Below, piece after piece: positions 58,677-64,000 of a DNA stretch of 64,000 nt. The position numbers were made by a program, and so were the translations under genes. The notes beneath the pieces were generated by a model, which saw only the letters and a list, made by a program, of their open reading frames with translations, had not been told where the DNA came from and searched no databases. Positions within the stretch are counted from its first letter, which is position 1; each line of letters opens with the position of its first letter. The DNA is from an uncultured Muribaculaceae bacterium (GTDB lineage Bacteria > Bacteroidota > Bacteroidia > Bacteroidales > Muribaculaceae), in contig CAJTME010000006.1 in NCBI GenBank assembly GCA_910577315.1, positions 118,296-182,295 on the forward strand, written 5' to 3'.

Positions 58677-60142
58677 TGCGGCAGGGTGATGGTGAAACAA
58701 GAGCCCGCGCCCTCGCGGCTTTCAACGCCGATGCTGCCCCCGTGGGCTTCGGTCAGCAGCTTTGCGTAGGCCAGTCCGAGGCCCATTCCGGGCAGGTCGC
58801 TGTCGGCGGCCTTGCGGCTGCGGTAAAAGCGTTCGAAGATTTTGTGCAGGTCGGCCTGCGGGATGCCGTGTCCGTTGTCGCTGACAGCGATTTCCACGGC
58901 GCCGTCGGTCGTCCGGGCCGATATTGTGATGGTGACGGAGCTGCCCGAATATTTCACCGCGTTTTCCACCAGGTTGCCCAGGATGTTGGCCAGGTGGACG
59001 CGGTCGGCGGTTATTGAGGTTCCGGCATCTACCCGGCTGTCGATGTCCACGGTCTTGCCGCCGGGGCGGGTTATGCCCCCGGCCACTTCCCCGACCAGTT
59101 CCGCGAGGCTGAACCGGGTTGGATTGAGCGGAATCTGGCTGGCGTTGTTGAAGGTGATGTCGCGCAGTTTCGAGAAATAGGCCGACAGCGTGTCGAGTGC
59201 CGCCCGGGTCGAGCCCAGCAGTTCGGCGCGCACCTCCCCGTCGGCCATCATCCGCGGGTTGCCGATACCCGACACGCACATCTTGAGCGTCGAGATGGGG
59301 CGCTTCAGCTCGTGAATCATCGTCACGACGAAATTGTTGCGCATCCTGTCGAGCCGGTTCATCTTCACTATCGTGGCTATCTGCCACACCAGGCATATTA
59401 TCAGCAGCAGCGAGAGCAGCGCCGACACCACCAGCACCGTGAGCATCGACGGCAGCACGTCGTCGACGCTGATGGGCGAGGTGATTTCCACCAGCTTACA
59501 TTCAAGCTGCGAGTAGGGCACCGTCACGGTCAGCGACGGACTGAATCCCGAATGGCTCAGCTGCATTGTGTTGGCCCATATCATCGTGTCGGCTCTCACA
59601 AGCCTCGCCTCGCCCGGGATGCCGGCTTTCGACAGCACCGAGTCTATGCCGGCCACCGTGAACGGCGACTTCATCTCGGTCTCGACGTTTCGGGCTGCCT
59701 TCCACGCCTCGTTTTCGTCGGGCGCCGAGCTTGCGTCGAATCCGATTGTGTCCCTGTCCCCGATTTCCATCTCCATGGCGATTTCGGCTGCCCGGTGCTG
59801 TTGTTCGGGGGTGAGTTTCGTGCCGTGGGGAATACCGAGCAGGTCGTGGGCCTTCAAGTGGTATGTTATGATGTCAACGTTGCGTTTCACCGTGACCGCC
59901 GTGTCGCTGTGTTGCTGTTGCAGCCTGTAATGCGAATTGTTTATGTGCTCGTCGTTTGAATTGTCCAGGCGGCGCAGGTTGTTGTATTCGCCCACCGCGT
60001 CCACGATGCGTCCGGTCAGTTCCCCGGCATATTCGTCGAGGGCATACCGATAGCGCGCGTTGAGCCAGTAGGCCTGCATCCCCAGGAAAGCCACGATGGC
60101 GCAAATGGTGATGATGTATAGGGCTTTGACTTGTCGTTCCAT
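58673..60142 (-). CDS. Membrane sensor histidine kinase
   Basis: A 489-residue kinase. Membrane helices at about 6-26 and 231-257 flank a periplasmic sensor of roughly 200 residues. The DHp domain carries the phosphorylated His277 in VVTMIHELKRPISTLK. The ATPase domain has the N box (ILGNLVENAVKYS), G1 (VSDNGHGIPQADLHKIFERF) and G2 (GMGLGLAYAKLLTEAHGG). The signal is unknown. It phosphorylates the adjacent response regulator. The -7 box ends five bases before the ATG, so the mRNA may lack a leader. Confidence 0.95.
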   Translation of the reverse strand: MERQVKALYIITICAIVAFLGMQAYWLNARYRYALDEYAGELTGRIVDAVGEYNNLRRLDNSNDEHINNSHYRLQQQHSDTAVTVKRNVDIITYHLKAHDLLGIPHGTKLTPEQQHRAAEIAMEMEIGDRDTIGFDASSAPDENEAWKAARNVETEMKSPFTVAGIDSVLSKAGIPGEARLVRADTMIWANTMQLSHSGFSPSLTVTVPYSQLECKLVEITSPISVDDVLPSMLTVLVVSALLSLLLIICLVWQIATIVKMNRLDRMRNNFVVTMIHELKRPISTLKMCVSGIGNPRMMADGEVRAELLGSTRAALDTLSAYFSKLRDITFNNASQIPLNPTRFSLAELVGEVAGGITRPGGKTVDIDSRVDAGTSITADRVHLANILGNLVENAVKYSGSSVTITISARTTDGAVEIAVSDNGHGIPQADLHKIFERFYRSRKAADSDLPGMGLGLAYAKLLTEAHGGSIGVESREGAGSCFTITLPQ

Positions 60143-60146
60143 ATTG

Positions 60147-60178
60147 CAAAATTAAGAAAAAAGGCATTGACCCACAAG
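60147..60178 (-). promoter_or_regulatory. Promoter of the histidine kinase / regulator pair
   Basis: CTTG (60178-60175, one mismatch), a 20-base spacer and TAATTTTG (60154-60147) on the - strand. The ATG is at 60142-60140, so transcription and translation should start at about the same place. Confidence 0.65.
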
Positions 60179-60262
60179 GGATTTCCCGCTGAGTAATAAT
60201 TCAGTAATAATTCCATAATTTTTGAGTAAGGATTATTTTCGGCGGGGAGCGTGGACGCGGCG

Positions 60263-60270
60263 TAACTTTG
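60263..60270 (+). promoter_or_regulatory. -7 box of the GLPGLI / receptor pair
   Basis: TAACTTTG, 23 bases before the GLPGLI ATG. A TTTC lies 22 bases upstream (60237-60240) as a possible -33 box with slightly long spacing. Confidence 0.55.
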
Positions 60271-60293
60271 CGCTGTCAAAAAACTTTATCGTC

Positions 60294-61175
60294 ATGAAAA
60301 AAATAATTGTCATTCTCCTTCTCCCCGCCGTACTCCTGCCGCTGGCGTTGTGCGGGAAAACCGTCCGCCGCACCCTCGGCATCATCCAGAGCCGCGTGCC
60401 CGAATCATCGGTGCTTGCCCATGAAACAATGGAACTTGTCTATGACTACAAATATTGCGTCGACACCACCGGCACCCTCACGGATAATTATGAGTCTGAC
60501 CGCATGCTCCTGCAGATCTCGGATGGTGGCCTGTCGAAATTTTCAAGTTACACGAACCTCACCGTCGATTCGCTCATCCCGACCCTTACGTCCGACCAGA
60601 TGCGGGCCGCCGCCAGCGACGGCAAGCTGTCGAACGGCGAATTCATGACCACCTTCAAGAACTGGCCCGCGGGCCACATCACCAATGTCGACAAAATATG
60701 CGACGACTGGTTCCGCTATCAGGAGGAAATGCCGGTCATCGGGTGGCGCCTCACCGACGGCGTGGAAACCGTCCTGGGCTATGAATGTCGCAAGGCTGAA
60801 TGTGATTTCCGCGGACGCCATTGGACAGTGCTCTATGCCGAGGACATTCCCGTGATGGACGGCCCCTGGAAACTTCACGGCCTCCCCGGGCTGATACTGA
60901 AGGCCTCGGCCGACGGTGGCCTCTACGGCTTTGAATGTATTGGCATCAAATCCCGCGCCAACCGCCCCATAACCATCTACGACGTGCCGTTCAACACCAC
61001 CACACGCCCCAAGTTCTACGACACCAAGCATCGCTACGACATCAATCCCTACGCCTACTACGAGGCTATGGGCGGTGGACACGTCACGGTGACCGACGCC
61101 GCCGGAAATCCCGTCGCCGACTCCTACGACCCCATCGAATTGCAATACGACTATATCGAAACCGACTGGCGTTGA
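60294..61175 (+). CDS. GLPGLI family secreted protein
   Basis: A 293-residue secreted protein (signal MKKIIVILLLPAVLLPLALC). It has the family-defining motif LHGLPGLILKASADGGLYGF near residue 205, preceded by LGYECRKAECDFRGRHWTVLYAEDIPVMDGPW. GLPGLI proteins are found in Bacteroidota next to TonB-receptor-like proteins and are thought to sit in the periplasm or outer membrane; the biochemical function is not known. The next gene starts three bases after its stop, so the two form an operon, divergent from the kinase/regulator pair that may control it. Confidence 0.92.
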   Translation: MKKIIVILLLPAVLLPLALCGKTVRRTLGIIQSRVPESSVLAHETMELVYDYKYCVDTTGTLTDNYESDRMLLQISDGGLSKFSSYTNLTVDSLIPTLTSDQMRAAASDGKLSNGEFMTTFKNWPAGHITNVDKICDDWFRYQEEMPVIGWRLTDGVETVLGYECRKAECDFRGRHWTVLYAEDIPVMDGPWKLHGLPGLILKASADGGLYGFECIGIKSRANRPITIYDVPFNTTTRPKFYDTKHRYDINPYAYYEAMGGGHVTVTDAAGNPVADSYDPIELQYDYIETDWR

Positions 61176-61178
61176 CCC

Positions 61179-63728
61179 ATGAAACATATACTCAGCTTTT
61201 TCATACTGTGTACATTGACGTGGACCGCCGTTCAGGCGGCGGTTCCCGCCAATGTTTCGGGTACGGTGGCAGATGCCGACACCGGCGACCCCGTCCAGGG
61301 GGTTGTCGTCCAGGCTCTCTCGGCAGCCGGCGCCCCTGTCGGCTTCACCTCGTCCAAGCCCGACGGCTCGTTCTCCATGCCGCTTCCCGCCGGTGCCGAC
61401 TCGGTTTCGTTCCGCTGCATGGGATATGAGGCGCTGAGGCTGCCGCTCGAGGCTGATTTCTCGCGTGTCGTGCTGACGCCCAGGGCCACCGTGCTGCGCG
61501 ATGTGATTGTTCAGGCCCCCGACATCTATGCCAGGGGCGACACGCTCGTGTTCAACGTCGAGCAATACGCCACCGCCCGCGACAATGCCATAATCGACAT
61601 CATCAGGCGCCTCCCGGGCATCAAGGTGGAGGACGACGGCACCATCAAGTACCAGGGAAAGCCAATCAGCAAATTCTATCTTGACGGAAACGATTTCCTC
61701 GACGGCCAGTATGGTCTCGCCACCGAGAACATATCGCACAAGGACGTGAAGTCGGTCGAGGTGATGGAAAAGCACCAGCCCATCAAGGCGCTCGAGGGCA
61801 TTGAGTTTCCCGAGCAGGCCGGCATCAACCTCACCCTCAGGGAGGACGCCCGCAGCCGCTGGGTCGGCAGGGTCGAGGCCGGGGTGGGGGCGGCGCCCTT
61901 GCTCGGGCGCGCCGCGGTGTTTGCCATGCGCATGGCCCGCAAGATGCAGAACCTCCTCACGGTCAAGGCCGACAACACCGGGTGGAATCCGCTCACCGAA
62001 ATCGTGGAGCATGGCTATGAGGATATGTTCGGAAACTGGTATGAGGCCGCTCCGTGGCCGGCCTACATCGCCGCCGACGCGGTCAATGCACCGTTGGCCG
62101 AAAACCGCACCCGCGACAACCGCTCGTGCCTGGCCGACGTCATCACGGCTTGGCGCCGCGGCGACACGTCAATGAGGGTGAAACTCGACTATATGGGCGA
62201 CAGGCTGGATTACTCGTCGGGCAGCGTGACTGATTATTTCAGTCCGTCAATTCCCGCGTTTGTCCGGCGCGACAACCTCCTCACCGCCTCGCACTCCCTC
62301 TCGGGCCAGTTCCATGCCGAGGTCAACAGGAAGGAGTGTTACCTGAAAAACAAGCTGACCCTGCGGGCCGATTGGGAGGAGTCCGATTCGCGCGTCACGG
62401 GCAGTCTTGACGTTGACCAGCAGGTCAGCCGGCGTCGCCTGGCCGCCACCGACGATTTCAAAATCGTGCGCCGCACCGAAAAGCGCCTCTTCCACCTGGC
62501 ATCGCGCCTCTCGGTGGTGCACGACCCCGCCAGCCTCTCGGTCGCCGGCGATGCGGTGGCTGTGCAGCGCGTCGGCATTGATGACGTGCGTTCCGTCACC
62601 GAACTGCGCGCCGGCCGCATCGGGCGTTTCTGGAAATTCAACGCAACCGCCGGCGTCGACCTCAACTACCGCCGCACCGACGCCTCCCTCCTCGGCCTGG
62701 ACGGATTTGATGCCGCCGGCGTCTTCAACGCTTTCGTGGCGAAAGTCCATGCCGGTCCGCGTGTCGAATACGACCGTCGCGGATGGCGTCTGTCCCTGTC
62801 CGTGCCCGCCGGGTGGGTCCACATCGCCCTGCGTGGTGGCCGTGACTACGCTGGCGTCAGTCCGCGTGTGCAGGTCGAACGCCGTCTTTCGGCCAAAAGC
62901 GAGCTCACGGTGTCGGCCTCGCTGGCTCTGACGCCTCCGTCGCCGTATATGTTTATCGACATCCCCGTCATGAGCGACTTCCGCAACATATTCATCGCGC
63001 CGGGCAGCGGAGCCACATCGCGCCGCGGCGCCCTGGCCGCCTCGTGGCGATGGCGCGACCCGCTCAGGGCGCTGTTCTTCAATGCCTCGGCCTCGGCCAC
63101 CCTCTCGCGCTCGCCAATGATGAGCGACCAGCGCTTCGCCGGCGATATGGTCATCACCACCTACGTGCCCATCAAGGCCGACGGCTCATCGTGGAACCTC
63201 GCCGGGGGCGTGAGCAAGGGTTTCGGCCACGGGCGCATGGTGGTGGGTGCCGACATCGCTCTGAGCGGCGCCTCCGACCGGGCCATGCGCGACGGCTCGG
63301 CTGTGCCGTGCTCACAGTTCGTCGCCGAGGCGCGGCCATATTTCCGCGGCAGCCTGGCCCGATGGCTCTCGGTCGACTATCATCTCGAGGGACGCATGTC
63401 GTCGCTATCGCTCGGCGGACGCCACACCACCCTCGGCCTCGCCCAAACCCTCGCCGCCACCCTCACCCTCCACGACCGCGTGGACGTCACCCTCGGTGCC
63501 GAACACCGCCTTACGCGGCTGCCGGGCGCCTCGGCGGCATCCATCGTCCTGCTCGACGCCTCGGCGGCGTGGCGCCTCAATGGACGGGTGCGCCTTGCCC
63601 TCAACGCCCGTAACCTCCTCGACACCCGCACCTACACATACGTCAGCTACGGAACCCTCTCCCAGCAGTCCTGCGACTTCTCCCTCCGCCCCCTCACCAT
63701 CCTCGCCACCGCCCAATACCGCTTCTGA
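61179..63728 (+). CDS. TonB-receptor-like outer-membrane protein with CarboxypepD_reg domain
   Basis: An 849-residue outer-membrane protein. After the signal peptide a carboxypeptidase-regulatory-like domain covers about 25-105 (VSGTVADADTGDPVQGVVVQ). A plug-like region follows (about 110-225: IIDIIRRLPGIKVEDDGTIK, KFYLDGNDFLDGQYGLATEN) and a long beta-barrel ends in LATAQYRF. This is the type that pairs with GLPGLI proteins; transport substrate unknown. The plug shows no obvious TonB box. It should be read with its neighbour as one system. Confidence 0.87.
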   Translation: MKHILSFFILCTLTWTAVQAAVPANVSGTVADADTGDPVQGVVVQALSAAGAPVGFTSSKPDGSFSMPLPAGADSVSFRCMGYEALRLPLEADFSRVVLTPRATVLRDVIVQAPDIYARGDTLVFNVEQYATARDNAIIDIIRRLPGIKVEDDGTIKYQGKPISKFYLDGNDFLDGQYGLATENISHKDVKSVEVMEKHQPIKALEGIEFPEQAGINLTLREDARSRWVGRVEAGVGAAPLLGRAAVFAMRMARKMQNLLTVKADNTGWNPLTEIVEHGYEDMFGNWYEAAPWPAYIAADAVNAPLAENRTRDNRSCLADVITAWRRGDTSMRVKLDYMGDRLDYSSGSVTDYFSPSIPAFVRRDNLLTASHSLSGQFHAEVNRKECYLKNKLTLRADWEESDSRVTGSLDVDQQVSRRRLAATDDFKIVRRTEKRLFHLASRLSVVHDPASLSVAGDAVAVQRVGIDDVRSVTELRAGRIGRFWKFNATAGVDLNYRRTDASLLGLDGFDAAGVFNAFVAKVHAGPRVEYDRRGWRLSLSVPAGWVHIALRGGRDYAGVSPRVQVERRLSAKSELTVSASLALTPPSPYMFIDIPVMSDFRNIFIAPGSGATSRRGALAASWRWRDPLRALFFNASASATLSRSPMMSDQRFAGDMVITTYVPIKADGSSWNLAGGVSKGFGHGRMVVGADIALSGASDRAMRDGSAVPCSQFVAEARPYFRGSLARWLSVDYHLEGRMSSLSLGGRHTTLGLAQTLAATLTLHDRVDVTLGAEHRLTRLPGASAASIVLLDASAAWRLNGRVRLALNARNLLDTRTYTYVSYGTLSQQSCDFSLRPLTILATAQYRF

Positions 63729-63750
63729 CCCCCGTCGTCGGGGAGACAGG

Positions 63751-63909
63751 GTCGCCTTCGGCGACTACATATTTTTTATGTTTTGCCATGTGGGTGGTTT
63801 GGCGCCTGCGGCGCTACATACTGCTTGTGGCTGCTTATGGGAAACAATGCGCCTGCGGCGCTACACAGGGCTGGTGGGGAGCCAATGGCGCCCCAAGGGG
63901 CGCCTACAT
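63751..63909. repeat. Four short hairpins each followed by TACA(T)
   Basis: Units at 63751-63770, 63802-63819, 63849-63865 and 63887-63909 each consist of a GGCGCC-like stem (two carry the loop TGC, one TTC, one AA with a longer stem) directly followed by TACAT or TACA. They lie in non-coding sequence after the last gene. The sequences between units are unrelated. Confidence 0.8.
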
Positions 63910-64000
63910 GCTTTTTATGTTTTTTGCTTTTCGGCTTTTGTTTTTCGACGATGTCAATGTTCTCTTGCTGCCGGTTTGGTTTTAGGCCGCGGGGGCAGCT
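63910..64000. other. Right-edge sequence without a recognised gene
   Basis: The last 90 bases hold no supported gene; the T-rich stretch after the hairpins (TTTTTATGTTTTTTGC) could help termination of the receptor-like gene. The frame that is open at 63788-63985 runs through the hairpin repeats and looks non-coding. Confidence 0.4.

Noticed and set aside
60543..62012. Open frame of 489 codons on the - strand
   Set aside because: Antisense to the GLPGLI and receptor-like genes, both of which have clear families and signal peptides.
63751..63909. Hairpin units considered as CRISPR repeats
   Set aside because: Stems differ between units, spacing is irregular and there are no cas genes.

Overview
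The window comes from a fairly GC-rich member of the Bacteroidales (Bacteroidota). Evidence: a BamA/Skp/UppS cluster with DUF6089 and DUF6242 partners, a type IX secretion (T9SS) plug protein, several proteins ending in T9SS-type C-terminal domains, an ECF sigma / DUF4974 / TonB receptor / DUF4249 set, a GLPGLI protein, and many promoters of the Bacteroidota form TTTG-N19-21-TAnnTTTG. A Muribaculaceae-like gut commensal fits, but the family is an inference. There is no rRNA, CRISPR array, prophage or transposase; one tRNA-Arg is present.

Layout. 1-5.8 kb: end of an unknown gene, ECF sigma factor, ferritin, the ung / T9SS plug / DUF3109 operon, tRNA-Arg(CCG) with a 2-hydroxyacid dehydrogenase, and a DUF4332 protein. 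5.8-12.6 kb: outer-membrane biogenesis operon read leftwards (DUF6242, DUF6089, uppS, bamA, two Skp/OmpH chaperones). 12.8-17.7 kb: two DUF6056 membrane proteins, a zinc metallopeptidase and ribD. 17.8-18.4 kb: SGNH hydrolase.

18.45-34.4 kb is a peptidoglycan (MurNAc) salvage locus read leftwards, with a consensus promoter at one end and a strong intrinsic terminator at the other. Order: amidase-like protein, two-part GT2 protein, HIT-like DUF4922 protein, SpoIID/LytB protein, AmpG-like permease, NamZ-type exo-muramidase (DUF1343), then, after a second promoter, an FAD/Fe-S D-lactate dehydrogenase, a DUF5009 membrane protein (MurT/NagX-like), a sugar kinase (MurK-like) and MurQ. The genes read as a route from cell-wall fragments to GlcNAc-6-P plus D-lactate, with the lactate oxidised by an enzyme of the same locus.

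34.5-47.5 kb: secreted CotH-like protein, SPOUT RNA methylase, a candidate small RNA, a GH13 alpha-amylase, a C40 peptidase, and an ECF sigma / minimal anti-sigma / STN-TonB receptor / DUF4249 regulon whose sigma and anti-sigma genes are separated by an opposite-strand T9SS cargo gene. A 44-residue lipoprotein and two outer-membrane proteins follow.

47.5-57.5 kb is a vitamin B12 uptake operon: promoter, cobalamin riboswitch, riboswitch-controlled terminator, btuB, btuG, a lipoprotein, and three T9SS cargo proteins, one joining a DUF4430 (intrinsic-factor-like) domain to a DUF5074 propeller. 57.5-64 kb: a His/Tyr/Lys-rich small secreted protein, a large perfect inverted repeat, a two-component system, a GLPGLI protein with a TonB-receptor-like partner, and a run of short hairpin repeats at the right edge.
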